DNA from: an uncultured Rubritalea sp.
Lineage (GTDB): Bacteria > Verrucomicrobiota > Verrucomicrobiia > Verrucomicrobiales > Akkermansiaceae
DNA: 64,000 nucleotides
Assembly: GCA_937132085.1 (NCBI GenBank)
Contig: CAKZNV010000107.1
Coordinates: 39,484-103,483 of the forward strand
Direction of reading: 5' to 3'
Below, piece by piece: positions 7,831-16,052 of this stretch. The translations under genes were made by a program, and so were the position numbers. Each line of letters begins with the position of its first letter. The stretch's first letter is position 1. A model generated the notes under the pieces. It searched no databases and had not been told where the DNA came from. It saw only the letters and a list, made by a program, of their open reading frames with translations.

Positions 7831-8385
7831 ATGAAAATTAAAGTCATAGATTATGAGCCTGATTGGGCTAGGCAGTTTGAAGAGTTATCTCTGAAACTGT
7901 TAGATATCGTTGGTGATGAAGCTATTTCCATTGAGCATGTTGGTAGCACCTCTGTTGTCGGTTTGGCAGCGAAGCCAGTCATTGATCTTGATATTGTCGT
8001 GACCAGAGAAAATGTTAGTAAGTTAATATCGGATTTAGAAAAATACGGGTATAAACACCGTGGTAATTTAGGATTAGAAGATCGTGAAGCATTCTCTAAT
8101 CCAGAAGATTCGACAATAGATCATCACTTGTATGTTTGCGTAGAGGGCTCGCTGGCATTACGAAATCATCTTTTCTTGCGTGATCGATTGAGAAATAATC
8201 CTGATGAGATGAAATCGTATGGTAGGCTTAAGAAGGAACTTGCCGCCAAGTATCCAGACGACATAGATTCATATGTAGCAGCTAAGACACAGTTTATTTT
8301 GAATATTCTTGAGCATTTAGATTTTAGTGAATCTGAGTTATCATCCATCCGTGAGCCCAATATGAATTCAAAGACCTTACAATGA
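7831..8385 (+). CDS. GrpB family protein (UPF0157 nucleotidyltransferase-like)
   Basis: A 184-aa protein matching GrpB (PF04229): YEPDWARQFEELSLKL, then SIEHVGSTSVVGLAAKPVIDLDIVV, which carries the nucleotidyltransferase-type GSTS...D.D motif, and later HHLYVCVEGSLALRNHLFLRDRLR. The family is related to polymerase-beta nucleotidyltransferases; its substrate is unclear, and it is often fused to dephospho-CoA kinase. The stop overlaps the next start (ATGA at 8382-8385), indicating translational coupling to the GNAT gene. Confidence 0.85.
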   Translation: MKIKVIDYEPDWARQFEELSLKLLDIVGDEAISIEHVGSTSVVGLAAKPVIDLDIVVTRENVSKLISDLEKYGYKHRGNLGLEDREAFSNPEDSTIDHHLYVCVEGSLALRNHLFLRDRLRNNPDEMKSYGRLKKELAAKYPDDIDSYVAAKTQFILNILEHLDFSESELSSIREPNMNSKTLQ

Positions 8386-8846
8386 AAATATCTTTCTTAT
8401 CTGAGTATCCACATCACGTCGCTGAAATAGCGCAGTGGTATTTTGATGAATGGGCCGATCCATCATCCTCAAGCATTGATAGTTTTGTTGAGTATATGGA
8501 AGAGAAGGCCGTTAGTAATTTAGAAATTCCACTTAGCTTTATTGCCCATGTAGGCGGTGAATTGTTAGGTGCTGTTGAGCTGAAATTTCGCGAACATAAT
8601 AAATACCCTGAATACGAGCATTGGCTAGGTAGCTTGTATGTAGACTCAAAACATCGAAGTGCTGGTGTGGGGGCAGCACTGATCAATCGAACAAAATCTC
8701 ATGCAGTTAGTTTGAAGCTAGAAAATCTCTATCTACAATGTGAGCACGACTTGGTGAGCATGTATGAAAAATACGGATTTAAAACGCTCCACAAGGCAAA
8801 ATATGGCAAGTTCGATACTATCATCATGGACTGGGATGTAAGCTAG
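8382..8846 (+). CDS. GNAT-family N-acetyltransferase
   Basis: A 154-aa GNAT protein: the core strand SFIAHVGGELLGAVELKF is followed by YEHWLGSLYVDSKHRSAGVGAALI, the acetyl-CoA binding loop (R/H.xGxGxAL), and by the C-terminal YEKYGFKTLHKAKY motif. It starts inside the ATGA overlap with grpB. The substrate cannot be inferred. Confidence 0.85.
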   Translation: MKISFLSEYPHHVAEIAQWYFDEWADPSSSSIDSFVEYMEEKAVSNLEIPLSFIAHVGGELLGAVELKFREHNKYPEYEHWLGSLYVDSKHRSAGVGAALINRTKSHAVSLKLENLYLQCEHDLVSMYEKYGFKTLHKAKYGKFDTIIMDWDVS

Positions 8847-8854
8847 AAATTAAA

Positions 8855-9400
8855 ATGAAAATCATCATAGAAACAGAAAGGTTGATCATAAGAGAAATAG
8901 TTTCAACTGATCTTGAAGCGATGTTGGCTCTGCACTCTGACCCGGCTGTTCATCTATATTTAGGAAATAAAACCATCACAAAACGAGAGGAAATGATGGA
9001 AGTTATAGATTCCATCAGACGACAGTATATTGACTTCGGGGTAGGCCGTTGGGCAATGATTAACAAACAGACTAAGCAATTCATTGGATGGACAGGTCTA
9101 CAATTTGTAACAAAAGAAACCAACAATCATCAGAACTTCTATGATCTTGGATATAGGCTGATGAAAAGGTTTTGGAGACAAGGGTATACGACAGAGTCGT
9201 CTTTCGCCTCGCTTGAATATGCGTTTGAAAAGTTAAATTTAACTGAAGTCTATGCAATGGCGGATATGAGAAATAACGGTTCAAATAAGATTTTGAAAAA
9301 TGTTGGACTAAAATTTATTGAAACATTTGATCATGACGGAATCAGACACAATTGGTATAAACTAGAAAAGTCAGAATATGATAAACAGAAACACTACTGA
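8855..9400 (+). CDS. GNAT acetyltransferase, RimJ/RimL type
   Basis: A 181-aa protein opening with the RimJ/RimL-family hallmark ETERLIIREIVSTDLEAMLAL, then GRWAMINKQTKQFIGWTGLQ, YDLGYRLMKRFWRQGYTTES (acetyl-CoA loop) and NNGSNKILKNVGLKF. Related enzymes acetylate ribosomal protein N-termini or small molecules; nothing here identifies the target. It lies 8 nt after the previous GNAT. Confidence 0.85.
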   Translation: MKIIIETERLIIREIVSTDLEAMLALHSDPAVHLYLGNKTITKREEMMEVIDSIRRQYIDFGVGRWAMINKQTKQFIGWTGLQFVTKETNNHQNFYDLGYRLMKRFWRQGYTTESSFASLEYAFEKLNLTEVYAMADMRNNGSNKILKNVGLKFIETFDHDGIRHNWYKLEKSEYDKQKHY

Positions 9401-9447
9401 GAAATTATCAAATCGACTATGTTCAGTTAATCTATCATTCTCTCGGC

Positions 9448-10140
9448 ATGAAAGCACTCATCATTGGCGCAAGGGGATCGCTAGGTAGCCAGCTGTGTAA
9501 ATCACTGTCTCATCAAGGGATGGAGATCTACGGAACCTCTCGAAACGCAGAAGACCTTGGTGATTATCTTGCAAAGATGGATGTTCCTCTCAAGCAAGCT
9601 TACTCGGTGGATTTTACTTGTTTAAGATCGATTCAGAAATTTATGGTTGGGATTAAGGCTGTGAACTTTGATCTCATCGTTTTTGTATCATCTCCTTTTC
9701 TCGGCGCCTATGCAGAGATGACGGAAGAGGAACTACTCGGTTGGAATAATTTCACTACAGGGGCTGCTCTGATAGGCAAATTTTCGATTACTAATCTCTC
9801 CGACTCAGGCAAGCTGATCTACATAGGTTCAGTGGCAGGCATGCTCAATAAACTACCGAAAGCAATAGCGCCTTATGGAGTCTATAAAGGAACGCTGAGA
9901 CTACTAGCTGAGGCGATGCAGAATGAAGGAGTGAACGCTCACTACATTAATCTTGGTAGTTTTCGTGATGAAAAGTCTAAAGAAGGTTATTTATTTAGTT
10001 CAGAGGTTGTAAGCTCATTGATAGCTCTGGTTGACGATGCTAATGCTCCTCTACAGCTTGATCTTATGAGTGAGACTGAACGCTTGCATTACTATGGTAA
10101 AGCTAAAGCTGACATTTCAAGCTCTACTGAGCACAGTTAA
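9448..10140 (+). CDS. Short-chain dehydrogenase/reductase
   Basis: A 230-aa Rossmann-fold oxidoreductase. The NAD(P) loop is MKALIIGARGSLGSQL (GxxGxxG variant), with an SRNAED segment after beta-2 suggesting NADPH preference. The central strand FDLIVFVSSPF replaces the usual NNAG, and the catalytic pair is S in LIYIGSVAGM and Y/K in APYGVYKGTLRLL (YxxxK). It is the last plus-strand gene of the accessory block and meets a minus-strand GNAT tail to tail 4 nt later. Confidence 0.85.
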   Translation: MKALIIGARGSLGSQLCKSLSHQGMEIYGTSRNAEDLGDYLAKMDVPLKQAYSVDFTCLRSIQKFMVGIKAVNFDLIVFVSSPFLGAYAEMTEEELLGWNNFTTGAALIGKFSITNLSDSGKLIYIGSVAGMLNKLPKAIAPYGVYKGTLRLLAEAMQNEGVNAHYINLGSFRDEKSKEGYLFSSEVVSSLIALVDDANAPLQLDLMSETERLHYYGKAKADISSSTEHS

Positions 10141-10144
10141 TTCA

Positions 10145-10690
10145 CTACTGCCATTCATCATCAGTGATACCGAGCATATTTTCTTCTACCCATTCATCAT
10201 TTTTGACAAAGCCTTTAGCTATGTATTTGAGGAAACGCATTCCGTTCTTTTTGAGAATAGCTTCACTGGCTTTATTCCACAGTGCGTGATCTGCTACAAT
10301 TTGATTGGCGCCTAGTTCCTCAAAACCGAACCGCATCACTCTTTCCACAGCTTCGGTCATATAGCCTTTGCCGTAGTGGTCTGGATGGGTGAAAAATCCG
10401 AGGTCCCAGACATTCTCTTCCTCTTGCTTGCGGATGGAGATTCTACCTAGGAAATCATGATCTGATTTACCTTCAATGGTGAAGCTGTAGGCACGATCTT
10501 CTTCCCAAGCTAAGCAATTATACTCATAGGGAGCAATGAGTTCATCCTCTGTCTCAGGTGGACACCACTGCATACCATCTGTGAATCCAGTCACTTGTGT
10601 CGCAGCGAAGATATATGGAATATCGTCTAAGGAAGGATATCTCAGTATACAACGTTCAGTTTTGAGTGTGTAATTTGTTGGGTAGTTCAT
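10145..10690 (-). CDS. GNAT acetyltransferase, RimJ/RimL type
   Basis: A 181-aa protein with LKTERCILRYPSLDDIPYIFAA, then DFLGRISIRKQEEENVWDLGFFTHPDHYGKGYMTEAVERV (acetyl-CoA loop GKGYMTEA) and KASEAILKKNGMRFLKY. This is the fourth GNAT in 10 kb, but on the opposite strand. It starts 24 nt after the transglutaminase gene ends, probably as one transcript. Substrate unknown. Confidence 0.85.
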   Translation of the reverse strand: MNYPTNYTLKTERCILRYPSLDDIPYIFAATQVTGFTDGMQWCPPETEDELIAPYEYNCLAWEEDRAYSFTIEGKSDHDFLGRISIRKQEEENVWDLGFFTHPDHYGKGYMTEAVERVMRFGFEELGANQIVADHALWNKASEAILKKNGMRFLKYIAKGFVKNDEWVEENMLGITDDEWQ

Positions 10691-10714
10691 GCTATGAATA
10701 TTTTGGCATCACTA

Positions 10715-11311
10715 TCATTTTGTGAGTTCCTTCACATCAGGAAGTGTGTCTTTAGCCTGTTGATAGGATATGTTAGATTGGATCCATTCACAAACTATAC
10801 CAAGTGGTTCAGCAAAGCGTTCGGTGAAATCTAGTTCGCCTTCATGGTCTGTAGGCCATGCGAGTTGTTCAAGTGGTGGGGTGAACTGAGCGTCTATTCC
10901 TTCTTTGTTTCCTCGCGGATCTACTCGATACCATCCATGATCTGGAAGGTGAATGCTGACGAGGCCGTGCAGGGTGAAGCCACCGATATGATCTTTGCGC
11001 ACGCGTTGGTAACAAAAGGCAGCTGGGATATTGTTCGCACGAAGCAGGGCTACGAGAAGATGGCTCTTACTAAAACACCAACCATTTCCTGCTTTCAATA
11101 CGTCCGAGGCTGAGCATGCACAGCCTGCTGACTGCGCATCTCCACTGTGCTGGATATGATCTCTGACCCACTCGAAACAAACACGAGCGATCTCTTCTGA
11201 GGCATTGGTATCACTACAGCCTTTAGCTAATTCTTGACTCTTCGCCATCACTTCAGGATGATGAAAATCGATCACTGGTGATTCTTGAAGAAAGTTGTTT
11301 AATTCATTCAT
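10715..11311 (-). CDS. Transglutaminase-like cysteine peptidase family protein
   Basis: A 198-aa protein with the transglutaminase core (PF01841): FEWVRDHIQHSG, then the nucleophile region KAGNGWCFSKSHLLVALLRANNIPA, then the histidine strand GGFTLHGLVSIHLPDHGWYRVDPRGN (Cys-His-Asp order preserved). There is no signal peptide, so it acts in the cytoplasm. Homologues are peptidases or amidases of unknown substrate. The start lies 7 nt after the end of the truncated toxin ORF, so the three genes may form one transcript. Confidence 0.85.
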   Translation of the reverse strand: MNELNNFLQESPVIDFHHPEVMAKSQELAKGCSDTNASEEIARVCFEWVRDHIQHSGDAQSAGCACSASDVLKAGNGWCFSKSHLLVALLRANNIPAAFCYQRVRKDHIGGFTLHGLVSIHLPDHGWYRVDPRGNKEGIDAQFTPPLEQLAWPTDHEGELDFTERFAEPLGIVCEWIQSNISYQQAKDTLPDVKELTK

Positions 11312-11318
11312 CGATTGC

Positions 11319-11462
11319 CTATTTGGGATTATTTTTTATGGATTTAAGGATGGAATCAAGTTCAGACCAAAAAGCATTCAATATTTTCTCCGAAATGTCA
11401 GCGTAGTGTTCAGCGGTCGTTCGAATATCCTTAGCTAAGTCTGGGTGACGAATAATTCTCAT
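11319..11462 (-). pseudogene. Truncated ParE/RelE-family toxin remnant (47 codons)
   Basis: Missing from the ORF track because it is short. The minus strand from ATG 11462 reads MRIIRHPDLAKDIRTTAEHY and later NAFWSELDSILKSIKNNPK before TAG. This matches the first half of RelE/ParE toxins (usual length ~95 aa: strand, two helices, then the P.....F......R strands and catalytic tail). The second half, with the active residues, is missing, and the transglutaminase gene begins 7 nt later. It sits 6 nt after its cognate antitoxin, the normal operon order, so this is a decayed toxin. Confidence 0.65.
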
Positions 11463-11468
11463 GGCCGT

Positions 11469-11678
11469 TTAGGTCCTGCCGCAAGCCTTCCAAAATTCAT
11501 CTTCACTTAGGCCGGTTACTTCGCCACTGAGTAATTCATCACGACGTTTCAGAGCTTCCTCATCTGAAACATGATGAGGGGAAGGGTCTAGGTCTTCTAA
11601 AAGAGAAGATACTAGCTCAGCACGATCTTCCGAATTGAGGGAAGATGCTTCGCGGAGTATTTGTGTTACCTGACTCAT
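11469..11678 (-). CDS. Addiction-module antitoxin component (TIGR02574-like)
   Basis: A 69-aa protein with the pattern LREASSLNSEDRAELVSSLL at the start and SGEVTGLSEDEFW near the end, typical of small antitoxins paired with RelE/ParE toxins. It probably neutralises the toxin by wrapping it with its C-terminal region. Here the toxin reading frame is cut to 47 codons, so the antitoxin is orphaned unless it acts on another module elsewhere. Confidence 0.75.
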   Translation of the reverse strand: MSQVTQILREASSLNSEDRAELVSSLLEDLDPSPHHVSDEEALKRRDELLSGEVTGLSEDEFWKACGRT

Positions 11679-11801
11679 GGTTAGAGTGTAACATGTTTTT
11701 TCTATCTAGCTAACAGATTTTTACAAAAGGTATTCTGTGGGCTCTCAGACTTTGTGGACTTGGATGTTGCCAACCGCCGTGACGTTTTCGCTCTGCTAGT
11801 C

Positions 11802-12821
11802 TTAAACACTGGCTGGGGTGCAGGTGCCGGAGATGCAGCCTGAGGCTCCTTTACGGTAGGAAGAGGGTGTGTCTCCTACGAACTTTTGGAAGGTTCTGTT
11901 GAACTGTGACAGTGACTGGAAGCCGCAGTCGTAGGCGATCTCGATGACTTTAGTTACCGAGCTTTCCAGAAGGCGTTTTTTAGCGATGTTGATACGGTGG
12001 ACGTTGATGTATTCCACTATAGTCATGCCTGTGTGTTTCTTAAATTGCTTACACATGTAGCTGTTGGTGACCTTGGTGTGCTCGGCTAGTTCATCGAGAC
12101 AAATTTTCTCTCTGAGGTGCTTGCTGATGTATTGCTTGCATCGGTTAGTGAGAATGGATTCTGAGGATTCTGACTGGAGTGATTTTTCTGCAAGAGTTGC
12201 TAGCTGAAGAGAAAATGCGCCGAGAACGACGAGTTGGTTGACGTATTTTTTCTCATCGAAATTCGTCATTTCAGCAAAAGCATCAGAGAGGTCTTGGGCG
12301 ACGCTGTCTGGTAGATCTTCCTGAAGCTGGTGGATTTTTTCCTTAGAGATAGAATCTACTGAGAGCTTCACTTGGCCAGTTCTGAGGTAGGCGACTACTT
12401 TCTGATCTGAGTGAATGGGGATGAGTGATGAGGTAAGTCCACCTTCACAGATGGCTGTGTTGGAGGTCTTGAATGCTTTTTTAGACAGGTTAATCGTGTG
12501 AGAAAGGCAACGTTTTGAACATGACTGAGTTTCTCTAAGGATAGAGCAATAGTCGTTGCTACAACGTTTAATTTCTTCTTTAGGAGTCTGATCCACATCA
12601 GGGTGGACGAGGGCGACTGTGTGAGCTGTTACCTTTTCAAAGGCGGAGCGGTAGACAGAAAAAAGTTCAGAGTTTAGCAGGTGATCGTAGAGCTGAGACT
12701 TTAGTGGCTCATCGAATGTTTCTGATTTATTGTCGTTAGTTTCTATTCCCATACGCTTGTATTTTTTTAGCACAGGCTGGGATAGTTGACAATTTTTTAG
12801 ACTTTTAATGTGATTGTTCAT
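11802..12821 (-). CDS. AraC-family regulator with PocR-type sensory domain
   Basis: A 339-aa regulator. Residues ~30-215 form a PocR-like ligand-sensing domain with conserved cysteines (RCSNDYCSILRETQSCSKRC) and GLTSSLIPIHSDQKVVAYLRTGQV. Residues ~230-325 are the two-helix AraC DNA-binding domain (LDELAEHTKVTNSYMCKQFKK, then IEIAYDCGFQSLSQFNRTFQK). The start follows the ccoI stop by 2 nt, so it is the last gene of the cbb3 operon. A Cys-rich sensor co-transcribed with oxidase genes suggests redox, metal or ligand control of respiration, which is an inference. Confidence 0.85.
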   Translation of the reverse strand: MNNHIKSLKNCQLSQPVLKKYKRMGIETNDNKSETFDEPLKSQLYDHLLNSELFSVYRSAFEKVTAHTVALVHPDVDQTPKEEIKRCSNDYCSILRETQSCSKRCLSHTINLSKKAFKTSNTAICEGGLTSSLIPIHSDQKVVAYLRTGQVKLSVDSISKEKIHQLQEDLPDSVAQDLSDAFAEMTNFDEKKYVNQLVVLGAFSLQLATLAEKSLQSESSESILTNRCKQYISKHLREKICLDELAEHTKVTNSYMCKQFKKHTGMTIVEYINVHRINIAKKRLLESSVTKVIEIAYDCGFQSLSQFNRTFQKFVGDTPSSYRKGASGCISGTCTPASV

Positions 12822-12823
12822 AG

Positions 12824-15121
12824 CTAACAGAGTTTGATTTTTCTAGTGACAATATAGAGGCTAACTAGCGAGCTGAGAGGCATGATGATAGCGGCTACGA
12901 AGGGTGACATGAAGCCACAGGCTGCTATGGCGACGACGATGAGGTTATAAAGTAATGTGTAGATGAGTAGATGTTGACTGAGTTTCTGGCGTATTTTGGC
13001 GAGGTTGAGGAGTCGGGGCAGGAAGGCGAGAGTCTCGTCAGTGAAGAGCATGTCTACGTCGTTGGTGACGAGGTTCATATTGGCAAATGGGGCTGCGCTG
13101 AGTCTGGCTTCTCGCATGGCTGGGATGTCGTTGATGCCATCGCCTATGTAGAGGAGGTCATGGTGTGCTTGGAGTAGCTTTATTTTTTCTAACTTTTGCT
13201 CAGGCTTCAGCTCAGCGTAGTATTCTTCTATGCCTAGTTTTGTAGCGAGTTGTTGGACACTTTCCTCTACGTCGCCAGAGAGGATCATGGATTTTTCAGG
13301 GAGAGCTTTGTCGATTTCGTTGAGAGCTTCTTGAGTATGTTCTCTAGGGCTTTCTACGAATTCAAAGAGGGCTAGCGGTTGATCATCTCTGGTGAAAACG
13401 CAGGCGAGTTTGTTGGTCTTCTGGTTCGGCCTAGTGAGGGCGTAGCTGGTGTCTGCATGCTGTGTAGAGACACCGAGGCCAGGTGTTTCAGTGATGTCGA
13501 GATCTAGCTTGGAGTGGGTGACTCCTTGGTGGATCAGTGCGGAGAAGATGGATCTACTGAGTGGGTGGAGTGACTTTTTAGTGAGGCTAAAGAGGAGTTG
13601 TTTTTCGTCGGCTGTTAGAGCGTCTAATAATTCTGGATTACTCAGCTCTGGTCTATCAAGAGTGAGGGTGCCTGTTTTATCGAAGACGATTTTTTTTAGC
13701 TTGTGGAAGCTCGGCCAGCAGGTGGAGGTGAGTGGGAATACGCCGATGTTGTTGGCTAGATTGTTAAATCTGGTGTCGAGTAGAGGTAGCGCTAGTCCAA
13801 GGCCACATGGGCAGGAGACTACGTAGACGGAGATCATGACTTGGGCAGCTTTTACCCAATCGCCCGAGATGCTGAGCCAGGCGATGCCAGCACCGAGTCC
13901 GATGATGAGGATACTGACGAGGTAGATGCGGATGAAGGCTGATAGAGCAGGGGCGAGCGCTTGTTGCTGCTGTGGTAGCTGGTGGAAGAAGTGTTCGTTG
14001 TCTACGTCTTCTACTGCTTCTACGGTGATGGTGTCTTGAGATTGATTGACAGCTCCAGCGGGGAGGGGATCAGATTTCTGGTAGAGGATGGTGGCTGGTT
14101 CACCGGTGATCCATGCCAGCGAGCATTCTGCCATTTCTGAGATGAGTCGAGATGGTGAGGGGACTACGGTTCCTGCTGGGATGAGGATGCGTTCGCCTTG
14201 GGTGATCTCACTGGTGGTGACTGATCCATTGGCTTCAGTTTGATATAGCTCTGGGATGGTGTTTTCTACGCCGAACTTTGCGTTGGCTTTGTTCAGAGAA
14301 GTGTTCTGCACCTGTTTTCCTAGTAGCATGAGGAAGGTGAAAATGGCTACGAAGTCGAAGTAGAACAGCTCTTCATGTGAGGAAAACCAGCCGATGAATG
14401 AGCCGACGTAGGCAAGTATAAGACCGATGGAAATGGGCAGGTCCATGTGGATATGTCCAAGCTTGAGAGCGCTCCATGCACGCTTGAAAAAGTAGGAACC
14501 ACCAATGAAGAAGGTCAGTGAACTGGAGGCGATGACGATGATGGTGAGCAGCTGGTGAAGCTCGTCAGAGGCTTTCATGCCGGTGTATCTCGGCAGGGTG
14601 AATGCCATGGTATTCATGGCAAGTGCTCCACAGATTCCGAGCTGGATGACTAGTGATGAGCTGGTGCGAGCTGAGTTGACCTTTGGGCTTAGCTCGTAGC
14701 CTAGTTTACAGAGTTCGTCGGCTAGCTTTTCTAGGTCTGCCTGTTTTGGATGATAGGTAATCTGGATAGATCCACGGGTGATACTGAGATGGACATCATA
14801 GACGCCAGTATTCTTTTTGGCGACTGATTCTACTAGCCAGACACAAGCTACACAGGTGAGGCCGTTGATGCCTAGTGTGATGATTTCAGGGCTTTGGGAG
14901 TCTGACTCTGTATGATCAGTTAGATCCTTGAGCCATTGCCAGTTTCTTTCTTGAAATGGTCGCTCTCTGAGTGGAGTGAGGGCTGTGTCTGCCTTGAGGC
15001 TGTAAAACATTTCATGCCCAGATGAGTTGATGATCTCATAGACACTTTCGCAACCACGACAGCAGAATGATTCCTGTGTGGTGGTGAGCGGGGTAGAGCA
15101 GTGAAGACAAGATGAAGGCAT
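12824..15121 (-). CDS. ccoI: Copper P1B-type ATPase for cbb3 oxidase assembly (CcoI/FixI)
   Basis: A 765-aa heavy-metal P-type ATPase. The N-terminus has the CcoI-type Cys cluster (CLHCSTPL, ESFCCRGCESVY), then an HMA domain with GLTCVACVWLVE (CxxC), eight predicted TM helices, the ion-binding SCPCGLGLALPLLD (CPC), the phosphorylation site FDKTGTLTLDRP and the hinge GDGINDIPAM. It exports Cu(I) toward the periplasm, needed to metallate the CuB site of cbb3 oxidase. Position inside the cco operon makes the CcoI assignment firm. The TGE motif appears as ITGEPA. Confidence 0.93.
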   Translation of the reverse strand: MPSSCLHCSTPLTTTQESFCCRGCESVYEIINSSGHEMFYSLKADTALTPLRERPFQERNWQWLKDLTDHTESDSQSPEIITLGINGLTCVACVWLVESVAKKNTGVYDVHLSITRGSIQITYHPKQADLEKLADELCKLGYELSPKVNSARTSSSLVIQLGICGALAMNTMAFTLPRYTGMKASDELHQLLTIIVIASSSLTFFIGGSYFFKRAWSALKLGHIHMDLPISIGLILAYVGSFIGWFSSHEELFYFDFVAIFTFLMLLGKQVQNTSLNKANAKFGVENTIPELYQTEANGSVTTSEITQGERILIPAGTVVPSPSRLISEMAECSLAWITGEPATILYQKSDPLPAGAVNQSQDTITVEAVEDVDNEHFFHQLPQQQQALAPALSAFIRIYLVSILIIGLGAGIAWLSISGDWVKAAQVMISVYVVSCPCGLGLALPLLDTRFNNLANNIGVFPLTSTCWPSFHKLKKIVFDKTGTLTLDRPELSNPELLDALTADEKQLLFSLTKKSLHPLSRSIFSALIHQGVTHSKLDLDITETPGLGVSTQHADTSYALTRPNQKTNKLACVFTRDDQPLALFEFVESPREHTQEALNEIDKALPEKSMILSGDVEESVQQLATKLGIEEYYAELKPEQKLEKIKLLQAHHDLLYIGDGINDIPAMREARLSAAPFANMNLVTNDVDMLFTDETLAFLPRLLNLAKIRQKLSQHLLIYTLLYNLIVVAIAACGFMSPFVAAIIMPLSSLVSLYIVTRKIKLC

Positions 15122-15205
15122 CTTTGGAACGTTGATTTGAGATTTGAGGATTTGAAATTTGAGATTTGAAATTGCTACTGCAAACTTGCAGTTTTATTTT
15201 GTTCC

Positions 15206-15922
15206 TCAGCAGCTGGGTAGGTCGGTTTGAGCAGCTGGTGTTTCGCTGTCTGGTGCTGGGTCTGAGCTGGGGATGGTGCCTTGGAGCCTCATGAAGAGCA
15301 TGACGGTGACAACTAGAAGAAAGCTTGTTCTGAGACCGGTCTTCCAGCGACCTGGGATGAATTTAGCAATGAGGTGTGTGGAGGACTGAGCTGCCCAGAG
15401 TAGCGGGATGGTGCCGAGTGAGAAACAGAGTGCTATCCTGGCTCCGGATAATGGTGAGCCACTAAGGAGACAGACGCCGAAGATAAGGTAGAGCGGGGTG
15501 CAGGGGAGGCAGGGAGAGATGATGCCTAACAGTCCGCCCATGATTCCAGGTGGTTTGGACTCTGCCCACATTTTCGCCTTATAGTAGGGCATGGTGAGGA
15601 ACTTGAGTCGTGGCATTTTGACTAGCTCAGGAAATGCCGTCATGATCAAGAATGGGATCATCATCCATGGTAAGATCACTGCTGGTGAGTCGAAGAAATA
15701 GCTTAATGGCTGATAGGTGATGAGACCTGCGAGCGCTCCGATGAGTGTGTAGGAGATGACTCTGCCCATGTGGTAGGCGAGGGACTCTAGCTGTGCGTGC
15801 TGCTTAGATTTAGCTCGGCTAGTGACTGAGCAGGCAAGTGGTCCACACATGCCGATACAGTGCAGACTAGTGGCTAGTCCAGCACTGAGCGCTGCTACAG
15901 ATGTCATGGTGGTAACTGTCAT
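15206..15922 (-). CDS. SafE/TauE-like membrane protein of the cbb3 cluster
   Basis: A 238-aa polytopic membrane protein (about six TM helices) opening with ALSAGLATSLHCIGMCGPLAC; the CIGMCGP motif is typical of the DsbD-related sulfite exporter TauE/SafE proteins found in cbb3 clusters and sometimes called CcoH-like or CcoS-associated. A second CLPCTP motif lies mid-protein. Its role is probably copper handling or thiol-redox help during oxidase assembly. It lies 84 nt upstream of ccoI and 9 nt after a tiny membrane ORF. Confidence 0.8.
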   Translation of the reverse strand: MTVTTMTSVAALSAGLATSLHCIGMCGPLACSVTSRAKSKQHAQLESLAYHMGRVISYTLIGALAGLITYQPLSYFFDSPAVILPWMMIPFLIMTAFPELVKMPRLKFLTMPYYKAKMWAESKPPGIMGGLLGIISPCLPCTPLYLIFGVCLLSGSPLSGARIALCFSLGTIPLLWAAQSSTHLIAKFIPGRWKTGLRTSFLLVVTVMLFMRLQGTIPSSDPAPDSETPAAQTDLPSC

Positions 15923-15931
15923 TTCTCTAAT

Positions 15932-16039
15932 TTAGCTAGTGAGTCGTATCAGAAAAATCCAAATCGCGATGATAATTAGATGCGATAGGATGACCCAGAA
16001 CCATAAGTTGCTTAAAATCTTTTTTATCATGATTGGCAT
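15932..16039 (-). CDS. 35-aa single-TM protein in the cbb3 operon
   Basis: Not in the ORF track. From ATG 16039 the minus strand encodes MPIMIKKILSNLWFWVILSH followed by LIIIAIWIFLIRLTS, a single hydrophobic helix with positive charges at the N-terminal end. It fills the gap between ccoG (13 nt) and the SafE gene (9 nt) in the same direction, where other cbb3 operons carry fixH or ccoH. It is too short to be FixH itself. It may be a small stabilising subunit or assembly factor; ATG 16030 is an alternative start. Confidence 0.5.
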   Translation of the reverse strand: MPIMIKKILSNLWFWVILSHLIIIAIWIFLIRLTS

Positions 16040-16052
16040 AGTCTGTTAGTAA

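Noticed and set aside
1-10140. The whole block as an integron cassette array
   Set aside because: Only one attC-like site is visible; most genes are separated by 0-50 nt with no attC palindrome, so an operon-like accessory cluster is more likely.
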